Shown here: piece after piece, positions 1 through 5,248 of the stretch
Layout of the letters: the number at the start of each line of letters is the position of its first letter
How positions within the stretch are numbered: position 1 is the first letter of the stretch
DNA from: a virus
Length of the DNA: 36,703 nt
Direction: 5' to 3' (one strand)
IMG/VR virus record: IMGVR_UViG_3300025601_000056
Coordinates: 1-36,703 of that record
The notes under the pieces: generated by a model
What the model saw: the letters and a program-made list of their open reading frames with translations, nothing else
Databases searched by the model: none
What the model was told of the DNA's origin: nothing
Program-made: the position numbers and the translations under genes

Positions 1-108
1 AAGGGTTGCAATATGTTTGGCATGACACAGAGCGATACCACCGATGTGGTGTTTACAGGCACAGTCTCTGAGTTGGTTGCATTTTGTACTGAGAAGGAAA
101 CAGCATGA
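1..108 (+). CDS. 3' end of a small protein, cut by the window start
   Basis: Frame 1 is open from the first base and ends in TGA at 106-108, giving 35 residues that end in FCTEKETA. The stop overlaps the ATG of the next gene (ATGA), the stop/start coupling seen throughout this early region. Too little is present to name a function, and the true start lies outside the window or at the internal ATG at 13. Confidence 0.5.
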   Translation, partial: KGCNMFGMTQSDTTDVVFTGTVSELVAFCTEKETA

Positions 109-317
109 AAGTCACAGTACAAACCCTGCTCACACAAACACTTGAAGTGCCAGAAGGTTGGGATCGATACGATGTATTCGGCTTCCTAGCAGAGAACCAA
201 AGTTTCCGCACAGCCTTCCAAGGTGTTAGCAACGAAGATCAAACAGCCCGCATCACTGATGTGAGTGTAGTTGAAGAAAACGTAACAGAATTGGGCGAGG
301 TGGCATACGATGACTAA
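105..317 (+). CDS. Small hypothetical early protein (70 aa)
   Basis: The ATG follows an AAGGAAA ribosome-binding site and overlaps the preceding stop. The product is acidic, with the run SVVEENVTELGEVAYDD at its C-terminus and no membrane segment or recognised motif. Its end overlaps the next ATG by 8 nt, so it belongs to a coupled chain of at least four tiny genes running to 647. Function is unknown; small early proteins of T4-like phages are often host-takeover factors, but nothing here shows that directly. Confidence 0.7.
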   Translation: MKVTVQTLLTQTLEVPEGWDRYDVFGFLAENQSFRTAFQGVSNEDQTARITDVSVVEENVTELGEVAYDD

Positions 318-471
318 ACAGCAACTCCTAGCCCTTGTGCTTGAGCAGATCAAAGAAGATGTACTCAATGGCGACTTGACTGCTATTGAAGAACTGATCC
401 GCAGCCTATCTGAAGAGCGTTTAGTTAGTTTCTTACACGACCAAGCATTTGAGGAGACAGCAGAATCATGA
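310..471 (+). CDS. Small hypothetical acidic protein (53 aa)
   Basis: This 53-codon frame starts at an ATG inside the end of the previous gene and stops at a TGA that overlaps the next ATG (ATGA). The sequence begins MTKQQLLALVLEQIKEDVL and looks like two or three amphipathic helices rich in Glu and Leu. No family was recognised. Support comes from the coupling at both ends and a plausible helical protein composition. Confidence 0.65.
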   Translation: MTKQQLLALVLEQIKEDVLNGDLTAIEELIRSLSEERLVSFLHDQAFEETAES

Positions 472-647
472 GTAAATTAGCAGAACTAGCCTACGACATT
501 GAGCAATTGTATATTGAGGGCTTCGGTGCCAAGACCATTGCAGTCATGTTAGAGTGTCCAATTGAAATTGTATTCGATTGGATTGAAGGAAATAATGTGG
601 CTGATTTGCAACAAGAAGAAGAACACTATATGCCAGATTTTGGTTGA
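468..647 (+). CDS. Small HTH-like protein (59 aa)
   Basis: The product begins MSKLAELAYDIEQLYIEGF and continues GAKTIAVMLECPIEIVFDWI. The pattern of a helix, then AKTIAVML, a short turn, and PIEIVFDWIE is that expected of a helix-turn-helix DNA-binding unit of the kind that recognises short sites (residues about 8-40). I recall similar short proteins in aquatic T4-like phages, but this was not checked by search. It starts by ATGA overlap with the preceding gene. Its TGA stop (645-647) lies inside the TTGACA -35 box of the next promoter, so coding and regulatory sequence share bases. A role in early or middle transcription control is inference. Confidence 0.75.
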   Translation: MSKLAELAYDIEQLYIEGFGAKTIAVMLECPIEIVFDWIEGNNVADLQQEEEHYMPDFG

Positions 648-672
648 CAAGGTCTTCAAAAGAGAGTATAAT
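644..672 (+). promoter_or_regulatory. Early sigma70-type promoter 1
   Basis: TTGACA at 644-649, a 17-nt spacer, and TATAAT at 667-672. It drives the gene starting at 733 with a leader of about 50 nt. The -35 contains the stop codon of the preceding gene. Confidence 0.85.
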
Positions 673-732
673 TAATACATGAACAGCAATAGTGCTGTTC
701 ATACTTTACACACAGAGAGAAAAGGAAATATT

Positions 733-1086
733 ATGTCTATTTTTGCATATGCTGGCGTGAGCCGCTTGAATGGTTCAATGAAGGTTCGTTTCGCCAACGA
801 TCAAATGCGTGTCAAGATCCTTCAAAAGAATGATCACAAAGACATCGACATTGTTCAACTAAAAACCCCTATGAGCAAAGAAGATGCCGTTACTTACCTG
901 TTGAGCATCGACTTTGACAACGGTAATGCTGAAGTACGTGCCGCATTGGAAGATGCACAAGGCAAACGTGCTACTAAATCACCCAAAGCCACAACGGCTC
1001 CTACTATGGAGAAGATCAAAGCCAAAGTCAAAGCGGCAAAGGCACCTGTAGTAGACACTTCTGATATGGAAGACGCTCCGTTCTAA
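733..1086 (+). CDS. Hypothetical early protein with SSB-like acidic C-terminal tip (117 aa)
   Basis: The start at 733 was preferred to an in-frame ATG at 679 because AAAGGAAA lies just upstream of 733 and 679 falls about where transcription should start. The N-terminal 75 residues (MSIFAYAGVSRLNGSMKVRF onward) look like a compact beta-rich domain. A Lys/Ala/Thr-rich linker follows, and the protein ends in SDMEDAPF. An acidic tail ending in Pro-Phe is the known signature of bacterial SSB C-terminal tips, which bind many repair proteins. Whether this tail mimics SSB is inference; the body was not recognised as an OB fold. It is the first gene behind promoter 1. Confidence 0.75.
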   Translation: MSIFAYAGVSRLNGSMKVRFANDQMRVKILQKNDHKDIDIVQLKTPMSKEDAVTYLLSIDFDNGNAEVRAALEDAQGKRATKSPKATTAPTMEKIKAKVKAAKAPVVDTSDMEDAPF

Positions 1087-1145
1087 ATAACCCCTGCCGT
1101 GTGCGTAGAGGCAATGTCAATAAGACCTCTTCGATAAAGAATAAA

Positions 1146-1322
1146 ATGAAGATTACAGCATTAGTTCTATTTGTATTGTTCGTCCTTGTTGCAGGACCAT
1201 TCCTAATTATCTGGAGTGTCAATACATTGTTCCCAGCATTGGTAATTCCCTATACAATCCAAACGTGGTTTGCAATTATGATCCTTGCAGGCGTGTTTAA
1301 AACAAAAGTAGATAATAAATGA
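1146..1322 (+). CDS. Small two-helix membrane protein (58 aa)
   Basis: A start at ATG 1146 gives an N-terminal hydrophobic segment (about residues 4-22, ALVLFVLFVLVAGPFLIIW) and a second one (about 28-50, ALVIPYTIQTWFAIMILAGV), followed by a Lys-rich tail. A GTG start at 1101 would add a polar extension that would spoil the membrane start, so it was not used. No strong ribosome-binding site is visible. It probably sits in the host inner membrane. Function is unknown. It lies on the promoter 1 transcript and overlaps the next small frame by ATGA. Confidence 0.65.
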   Translation: MKITALVLFVLFVLVAGPFLIIWSVNTLFPALVIPYTIQTWFAIMILAGVFKTKVDNK

Positions 1323-1390
1323 ACTTAGATTTTACCGAACTCGAACAAGTTGTACGCAATTGGGCAAATTCGCCGTTGACAACTGATTAG
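1319..1390 (+). CDS. Possible micro-protein (23 aa)
   Basis: A short frame beginning MNLDFTELEQVVRNWANS starts by ATGA overlap with the membrane protein and ends at TAG 1388-1390. Its last codons contain the TTGACA -35 box of promoter 2. The stop/start overlap is the only real support, so it could be chance. Confidence 0.35.
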   Translation: MNLDFTELEQVVRNWANSPLTTD

Positions 1391-1404
1391 TATCCTTGTA
1401 CAAT
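1376..1404 (+). promoter_or_regulatory. Early sigma70-type promoter 2
   Basis: TTGACA at 1376-1381, a 17-nt spacer, and TACAAT at 1399-1404, upstream of the HTH gene at 1449. It lacks the TGn extended -10 seen in most other early promoters here. Confidence 0.75.
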
Positions 1405-1448
1405 AGTTATTAACTGCACAGCAGTGTAATTTAAAAGGAAACAGAAAG

Positions 1449-1718
1449 ATGAAAATGATTAGCAAAGAAACCAAAGACTTTAAACTATTCTCAGCAATGT
1501 ACGCTGGTGAGAAACTATCACCAGCAGAAGCGAGCAAGCGATTTGGCATTAAGAATATGAGTGCTTCAGTAAGTCGCATTCGCCAGAATGGTTATGCAGT
1601 CTATGCCAAAAGCCGTGTTGCAGGTAATGGTGTAAAGGTAACTGAGTATGAAATTGGCACTCCATCACGCAAGTTGGTTGCCGCAGGTTACAAGGCTCTT
1701 GCTCTCGGCCTTGCATAA
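1449..1718 (+). CDS. Winged-HTH-like DNA-binding protein (89 aa)
   Basis: Residues about 10-65 contain a helix (FKLFSAMYAG), the segment EKLSPAEASKRFGIKNMSAS resembling a helix-turn-helix, and SVSRIRQNGYAVYA as recognition helix and wing, then a short strand VKVTEYEIG. This is the layout of small winged-helix proteins. The start has AAAAGGAAACAG just upstream. The protein is basic, as expected for DNA binding. It has its own promoter and is followed by a structured non-coding stretch. A repressor or transcription-modifier role is inference from the fold pattern. Confidence 0.8.
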   Translation: MKMISKETKDFKLFSAMYAGEKLSPAEASKRFGIKNMSASVSRIRQNGYAVYAKSRVAGNGVKVTEYEIGTPSRKLVAAGYKALALGLA

Positions 1719-1740
1719 AAACTGAGAGCCGCTCCTAAGC

Positions 1741-1799
1741 CCTGGGGGTAGTGTCCCAGGCAACCCCCGAACCCTGCCTGCTGTGAAGTACGCAGGGTT
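1741..1799 (+). other. Structured intergenic RNA region with competing hairpins
   Basis: Three pairings are visible: CCTGGG (1741-1746) with CCCAGG (1755-1760); alternatively GGGGG (1744-1748) with CCCCC (1764-1768), which excludes the first; and AACCCTGC (1770-1777) with GCAGGGTT (1792-1799). The last is followed by CACCTTTTCCCC, a weak T-run, so it may act as a terminator for the HTH gene. It is not a tRNA: no T-loop consensus or acceptor stem fits. The mutually exclusive pairs could form an attenuator-like switch. Confidence 0.5.
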
Positions 1800-1817
1800 C
1801 ACCTTTTCCCCTACTAG

Positions 1818-1846
1818 TTGACAGGGTATTCGATCTTTGTTATAAT
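1818..1846 (+). promoter_or_regulatory. Early sigma70-type promoter 3 (extended -10)
   Basis: TTGACA at 1818-1823, a 17-nt spacer, and TGTTATAAT ending at 1846. It drives the small gene at 1868 and begins just after the structured stretch. Confidence 0.88.
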
Positions 1847-1867
1847 ACATACACAACGGAGAAAAGC

Positions 1868-2008
1868 ATGCAGTACACACTGATCAAACCCAATGGCACT
1901 GAGATTAAGTTTTGCATACGAGCAGCCGCTGATCTATATCAAACAATATACGGCGGTCGTGTTGTAGGAAAGCCACAGTTGATTTTGGTTGACAAGTTGG
2001 CTGCTTGA
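1868..2008 (+). CDS. Small hypothetical protein (46 aa)
   Basis: The frame starts at ATG 1868 after GGAGAAAAGC and ends at TGA 2006-2008. It encodes MQYTLIKPNGTEIKFCIRAA followed by ADLYQTIYGGRVVGKPQLIL, a compact alternation of strands and one helix. No family was recognised. Its 3' part contains the -35 box of the next promoter. The perfect promoter and ribosome-binding site ahead of it argue that it is real. Confidence 0.7.
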   Translation: MQYTLIKPNGTEIKFCIRAAADLYQTIYGGRVVGKPQLILVDKLAA

Positions 2009-2017
2009 CAGTATAAT
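1989..2017 (+). promoter_or_regulatory. Early sigma70-type promoter 4
   Basis: TTGACA at 1989-1994 lies inside the preceding coding region, then a 17-nt spacer and TATAAT at 2012-2017. A second TTGACA at 2005-2010 is too close to the -10 to serve as a -35. Confidence 0.82.
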
Positions 2018-2047
2018 ACATACATAAACAGCAACAAGGAGTAGAAG

Positions 2048-2131
2048 ATGCAAGCACTAATTAATCTAGCAGTAGTAATGATGCCCGTGATCATAATGGG
2101 CGTGGCAATGATTGTAAAGGGAGAATTTTAA
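2048..2131 (+). CDS. Single-helix membrane micro-protein (27 aa)
   Basis: The frame encodes MQALINLAVVMMPVIIMGVA followed by MIVKGEF: one transmembrane helix of about 20 residues with a short charged tail. AAGGAG at 2036-2041 gives a strong ribosome-binding site, promoter 4 lies directly upstream, and the stop overlaps the next start (TAATG). These make a real gene likely despite the length. Tiny membrane proteins of this type can act on host membrane enzymes, but no target can be read from sequence. Confidence 0.65.
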   Translation: MQALINLAVVMMPVIIMGVAMIVKGEF

Positions 2132-2373
2132 TGTTCGATCAAGTTACTGAAGTTGAGTTTGAGGGTCAAAAGTTCGATCAGTTCCACGGTAGTCCGTTTG
2201 ATCGTGGCAGTGCTGATTCATACTACAGCCGCCCAGAGGAACCACATTGGTACCCAAACGGTACAGGCAACTTGCCCAAGATTACCGGCGAAGAGATGAC
2301 CCTTGCCCAGATGCGTGCCTACTACGCAGGCTACCGTTGGAACGAGCAGGGCGGCGACAAGAAGCAATGGTAA
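2131..2373 (+). CDS. Hypothetical early protein rich in aromatic residues (80 aa)
   Basis: The product contains SPFDRGSADSYYSRPEEPHW then YPNGTGNLPKITGEEMTLAQ and ends YAGYRWNEQGGDKKQW. This Gly/Tyr/Trp-rich composition with FDRGSADSYY and HWYPNG patches is, to my recollection, a conserved small protein family in many phages, with no known function. It starts by TAATG overlap behind the micro-membrane gene and has AAGGGAG as ribosome-binding site. Confidence 0.8.
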   Translation: MFDQVTEVEFEGQKFDQFHGSPFDRGSADSYYSRPEEPHWYPNGTGNLPKITGEEMTLAQMRAYYAGYRWNEQGGDKKQW

Positions 2374-2401
2374 CTGTGGCTAATTTGCAACAACCCTACG
2401 G

Positions 2402-2430
2402 TTGACAGGGTTTTTGTTTATTGTTATAAT
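2402..2430 (+). promoter_or_regulatory. Early sigma70-type promoter 5 (extended -10)
   Basis: TTGACA at 2402-2407, a 17-nt spacer, and TGTTATAAT ending at 2430. It drives the gene at 2464. Confidence 0.88.
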
Positions 2431-2463
2431 ACATACATCAACAACGCAATAGGAGCACACTAA

Positions 2464-2817
2464 ATGATCACAGTAGACACTATCAAAGCCGCTGTACGTG
2501 AAGCACAAGAAGCAGCCTACGAAGCAGCCGACAACTACTTCAAAACTCGATTAGGTGGCGTTGATCAATACGCTTGTGGATTTGCTTGGGTCAACATCTA
2601 TAAGCATGAGGGCAAGGCGATCAAAGGTTCGACCAAGATAGGCCGTGCAATGAAAGCCGCAGGTATCAGACAGAACTACACCAAAGCATTCCAGATCTGG
2701 AACCCAAGTGGCTACGGTTGCCAGAACGTGGACACACTAGAAGCAGGTGCACGAGCAGCCGCTGATGTGTTTAAGAAGTACGGATTTGAAGCCTACGCTG
2801 GATCACGTTTAGATTAA
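2464..2817 (+). CDS. Conserved hypothetical early protein (117 aa)
   Basis: The protein has an Ala-rich helical start (IKAAVREAQEAAYEAADNYF), a central CGFAWVNIYKHEGKAIKG segment and an IWNPSGYGCQN segment, and ends YGFEAYAGSRLD. It resembles a conserved family of unknown function that I recall from T4-like cyanophages; this was not checked by search. There is no signal peptide or membrane segment. It is monocistronic behind promoter 5 and has AATAGGAG ahead of the start. Confidence 0.8.
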   Translation: MITVDTIKAAVREAQEAAYEAADNYFKTRLGGVDQYACGFAWVNIYKHEGKAIKGSTKIGRAMKAAGIRQNYTKAFQIWNPSGYGCQNVDTLEAGARAAADVFKKYGFEAYAGSRLD

Positions 2818-2824
2818 AAAACAC

Positions 2825-2853
2825 TTGACAGGGCTCCGGCCCTGTGTTATAAT
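2825..2853 (+). promoter_or_regulatory. Early sigma70-type promoter 6 with inverted repeat over -35 and spacer
   Basis: TTGACA at 2825-2830, a 17-nt spacer, and TGTTATAAT ending at 2853. ACAGGGC (2828-2834) and GCCCTGT (2839-2845) form a perfect 7-bp inverted repeat across the -35 and spacer, a position where a repressor dimer would block RNA polymerase. It drives the AAA+ ATPase gene. Confidence 0.85.
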
Positions 2854-2881
2854 ACATTTTTAAACGCAAAAGGAACACAAG

Positions 2882-3742
2882 ATGGCCAAAGCAAAAAGTA
2901 CCGCAGTTGCAACTGTATTAGAGTTTGATCAAGAGAAAATCCGTGCTAACGAAATGGCTGTGGCAAGAGAGTCTGATCAAGAGATCATTGAGCGCTTGCG
3001 TGAGCGCTTTGAGATCCTTACCGAGATGACCAAGGCAGTCAAGCAGGGCGATGTGCGAGCAATGATCGTCAGCGGTCCTCCAGGAGTAGGCAAGAGTTTC
3101 GGTGTTGAGCAGGTACTTGAGAAAGACGACCTATTCAATACATTGGGCAACCGCAAACCCAAGTACGAAATTGTCAAGGGTGCCATGTCAGCACTGGGTC
3201 TATATGCTAAACTGTACGAGTACAGCGATGAAAAGTCAGTACTGGTGTTTGACGACTGTGACTCAATCCTAATGGAAGACCTGAGCCTTAACATCCTCAA
3301 GGCAGCCTTGGACTCAAGCAAAAAGCGTTTCATCGCTTGGAACACTGACAGCCGCATGTTGCGCACAGAAGGCATCCCAGATCGCTTTGAGTTCAAGGGT
3401 GCCGCTATCTTTATCACTAACATTAAATTTGAACATGTCCGCTCTAAGAAACTTCGCGATCACCTGGATGCTTTGGAAAGCCGGTGCCACTACATCGATC
3501 TACAGATGGACACTGAGCGTGAAAAGATACTTCGCATCAAGCAGATTGTAAAGGACGGCATGCTGGACACATACGAGTTTGAAGCGGGTGCCAGTGATGA
3601 GATCATTGAGTTTGTGGTCAACAATGCCGCTCGCTTGCGTGAACTTAGCCTGCGTATGGTGCTGAAGATTGCGGACCTGCGCAAGAGTTTCCCCCGTAAC
3701 TGGACTGCAATGGCCAAGACCACATGTATGAAGCGAGTATGA
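2882..3742 (+). CDS. AAA+ family ATPase (286 aa)
   Basis: The AAA+ core is clear: Walker A GPPGVGKS at residues about 65-72, Walker B VLVFDDCDSIL at about 120-130, and a sensor-1-like AIFITN ending at Asn180. The first 50 residues are a charged helical N-terminal region, and the last 60 (NNAARLRELSLRMVLKIADL) are a helical lid. The length fits a minimal single-domain AAA+ protein. ATPases of this kind remodel protein or nucleoprotein complexes; the substrate is not evident. It is not the clamp loader gp44, since it lacks a sliding-clamp context and the RFC SRC box. It heads a three-gene transcript with coupled starts (ATGA at 3739). Confidence 0.9.
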   Translation: MAKAKSTAVATVLEFDQEKIRANEMAVARESDQEIIERLRERFEILTEMTKAVKQGDVRAMIVSGPPGVGKSFGVEQVLEKDDLFNTLGNRKPKYEIVKGAMSALGLYAKLYEYSDEKSVLVFDDCDSILMEDLSLNILKAALDSSKKRFIAWNTDSRMLRTEGIPDRFEFKGAAIFITNIKFEHVRSKKLRDHLDALESRCHYIDLQMDTEREKILRIKQIVKDGMLDTYEFEAGASDEIIEFVVNNAARLRELSLRMVLKIADLRKSFPRNWTAMAKTTCMKRV

Positions 3743-3984
3743 TACAACGACTAGCCCTGTACCTAGCACTAGGGCTGGTACTGACTCTATCGAACGTTAC
3801 CCTAACCAATTGGGAGTTCTGGGCAGTACTGGCGCTGTTCTGGGCAAGCGAGCGCACGGCCAAGGCACAGCAACATGAGCAGAGTTATGTAGAAGGCATA
3901 CTGATGTTCATAGACTTAGACACACAACAACAACAAGACCTGGTCAAGACCATACGACAAGTAGAGAACAAGTACAATGACTAA
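3739..3984 (+). CDS. Small membrane protein downstream of the AAA+ ATPase (81 aa)
   Basis: Start 3739 overlaps the ATPase stop (ATGA) and was preferred to the in-frame ATG at 3724. Residues about 5-38 (LALYLALGLVLTLSNVTLTN then WEFWAVLALFWASE) form one long or two short membrane segments, followed by a soluble Gln-rich helix (TQQQQDLVKTIRQVENKYND). It may anchor a complex at the membrane. The link to the ATPase is inferred from coupling only. Confidence 0.7.
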   Translation: MIQRLALYLALGLVLTLSNVTLTNWEFWAVLALFWASERTAKAQQHEQSYVEGILMFIDLDTQQQQDLVKTIRQVENKYND

Positions 3985-4234
3985 TACCGTATACAACAAA
4001 GAGTGCCAGTACCTAGGAGCACAGGCCAAGCCCTGCGGCTGCACCAGCGTGGCTCACAAGAGTTACTGTGCAGAGCATGTGTGGTTAGTCTACAAGGAAG
4101 GCAGCAACATCTTACGCAAGAAGGACACTAAGCGATACAGCCAACTGCAGATCATTGTGGACGACTTTAATGCTGTACTAGAAGAACTGGAAGCAGAAGG
4201 GTGGACAGTTGAGTGGGATGGTAGTGTGCAATAA
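3977..4234 (+). CDS. Cys/His-rich putative zinc-binding protein (85 aa)
   Basis: The N-terminal half has CQYLGAQAKPCGCTSVAHKS followed by YCAEHVWLVYKEGSN: four Cys and two His spaced as in a small zinc-binding fold. The C-terminal half is one acidic helix (LQIIVDDFNAVLEELEAEGW). I recall similar proteins in aquatic T4-like phages, with function unknown. The start overlaps the preceding gene by 8 nt. It closes the ATPase transcript, and promoter 7 follows 9 nt after its stop. Confidence 0.75.
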   Translation: MTNTVYNKECQYLGAQAKPCGCTSVAHKSYCAEHVWLVYKEGSNILRKKDTKRYSQLQIIVDDFNAVLEELEAEGWTVEWDGSVQ

Positions 4235-4242
4235 CCCAGAGG

Positions 4243-4271
4243 TTGACAGGGTCTTTGTTTAGTGTTATAAT
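4243..4271 (+). promoter_or_regulatory. Early sigma70-type promoter 7 (extended -10)
   Basis: TTGACA at 4243-4248, a 17-nt spacer, and TGTTATAAT ending at 4271. The spacer is nearly identical to that of promoter 8. Confidence 0.88.
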
Positions 4272-4303
4272 ACACTCATAGACAGCAACACGCAGGAGTT
4301 ACT

Positions 4304-4495
4304 ATGTACGCAGTTCAAATCGATATGAAGACACGCCAAATTGCTCCGCAAGAGCATGTACTAGTGAGTGAGACTTACCGTTTGATCAACACGGACAATG
4401 GCTGGATTGGCAAGACAGAGTTTGCCACTGAGCAGGCTGCTCAGGACATGGCCAACGACTTGAACGAATTACTTGCTGAAATTACAGCAAGTTAG
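4304..4495 (+). CDS. Small hypothetical protein (63 aa)
   Basis: The gene starts after CAGGAGTTACT, a good ribosome-binding site. The product is MYAVQIDMKTRQIAPQEHVL onward: a three-stranded sheet pattern (YAVQID, YRLINTDNGW, GKTEFAT) and a C-terminal acidic helix (EQAAQDMANDLNELLAEI). This looks like a small alpha/beta domain; no named family was recognised. It is the only gene on its promoter. Confidence 0.75.
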   Translation: MYAVQIDMKTRQIAPQEHVLVSETYRLINTDNGWIGKTEFATEQAAQDMANDLNELLAEITAS

Positions 4496-4508
4496 AATAA
4501 CCCGCCAC

Positions 4509-4537
4509 TTGACAGGGACTTTGTTTAGTGTTATAAT
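4509..4537 (+). promoter_or_regulatory. Early sigma70-type promoter 8 (extended -10)
   Basis: TTGACA at 4509-4514, a 17-nt spacer, and TGTTATAAT ending at 4537. It drives the gene at 4578. Confidence 0.88.
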
Positions 4538-4577
4538 ACACACATGTTCAACAGCAGTAGAGAGAGAGTAACACAGC

Positions 4578-4829
4578 ATGCAAGCAAGCACATACAACAT
4601 AGAGTTTATTAACACTACTCCCGTAACAGCAAACTACAATGCACAAGTAGATGCACTACTAGCACAAGATGCAGATGCAGAGTTAGATGAGTTAACAGAG
4701 CAGTTTGTAAACGAGTATGCACTGCAAGATGCATCTGCAGACAACATCGGGGGACTAATTGTATATACACGTGAAGATACAGTTGTAGCAGTATATGATT
4801 ACGAAACATTCGTAGGCTGGGTAGTATAA
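4578..4829 (+). CDS. Small acidic hypothetical protein (83 aa)
   Basis: The product is strongly acidic in the middle (QDADAELDELTEQFVNEYAL) and ends in a strand-rich segment (GGLIVYTREDTVVAVYDYE then TFVGWVV). Acidic small phage proteins can mimic DNA or bind basic host proteins, but nothing here proves that. The ribosome-binding site (AGAGAGAG) is modest. It has its own promoter, and a long perfect inverted repeat follows 3 nt after its stop. Confidence 0.72.
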   Translation: MQASTYNIEFINTTPVTANYNAQVDALLAQDADAELDELTEQFVNEYALQDASADNIGGLIVYTREDTVVAVYDYETFVGWVV

Positions 4830-4832
4830 AGT

Positions 4833-4876
4833 ACTAGAGCAGTGTGTAGGGTCTTTACTAGACACACTGCTCTAGT
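4833..4876 (+). repeat. 15-bp perfect inverted repeat overlapping the -35 of promoter 9
   Basis: ACTAGAGCAGTGTGT (4833-4847) is the exact reverse complement of 4862-4876, with a 14-nt loop. There is no T-run after it, so it is not a plain intrinsic terminator. The right arm covers most of the -35-like TAGACA (4859-4864) and spacer of promoter 9. It may be an operator or an RNA processing hairpin. Confidence 0.85.
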
Positions 4877-4888
4877 GTATGTTATAAT
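4859..4888 (+). promoter_or_regulatory. Early sigma70-type promoter 9 (weak -35, extended -10)
   Basis: TAGACA at 4859-4864, an 18-nt spacer, and TGTTATAAT ending at 4888. It differs from the other early promoters in its weaker -35, which is embedded in an inverted repeat, so it is probably regulated. Confidence 0.72.
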
Positions 4889-4927
4889 ACATACACAGCA
4901 ACACACACACTAGAGAGCACACACACT

Positions 4928-5248
4928 ATGCAAGCACATACACTTGAGACTACTGCTACACAATACAAGTTTGCAGCAATGCAAAACGCTCGCATGCGCA
5001 ACTATGCTAATGCTTCATTGTATACAGATGCTGTTAAGATACGTGCAGAGCGCATTAAGTTATTGCTTGAGATGCTGTACAGTGCAACTAACGTATACAT
5101 TAACTATCGCAAGACTAAAATTGCAATTAAAGTAGCAGATGCACAAATTAAAGATCGCAAGCAATTACGTGCAATAGAAGCAGAATGGGCTGCAAATGGC
5201 ATTACTAAAACAATTAGCGCACAAGGCGTTATATATAGTTTTAAATAA
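4928..5248 (+). CDS. Basic helical hypothetical protein (106 aa)
   Basis: The protein is Arg/Lys-rich and almost wholly helical: FAAMQNARMRNYANASLYTD, then a long helix with KIRAERIKLLLEMLYSATNV and KIAIKVADAQIKDRKQLRAI. A coiled coil or nucleic-acid-binding helix bundle is likely. The leader is rich in ACAC repeats and has only a weak ribosome-binding site. It is the last early gene before the gene-free region. No family was recognised. Confidence 0.7.
   Translation: MQAHTLETTATQYKFAAMQNARMRNYANASLYTDAVKIRAERIKLLLEMLYSATNVYINYRKTKIAIKVADAQIKDRKQLRAIEAEWAANGITKTISAQGVIYSFK

Noticed and set aside
1719-1805. Possible tRNA because of nearby stems and GGTTCACC
   Set aside because: No acceptor stem, D-arm or TTC-loop consensus with correct spacing can be drawn.
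2005-2010. Second TTGACA in promoter 4
   Set aside because: It lies only 1 nt before the -10, so it cannot act as the -35; the copy at 1989-1994 has the correct 17-nt spacing.
2977-3423. 148-codon - strand frame inside the AAA+ ATPase gene
   Set aside because: The + strand frame has intact Walker motifs and a strong promoter; the antisense frame is basic and Ser-rich with no start signals.
2882-3742. Calling the AAA+ protein clamp-loader gp44
   Set aside because: It is early, in a cluster of small unknown genes, and lacks the clamp-loader SRC motif and zinc or collar domains.
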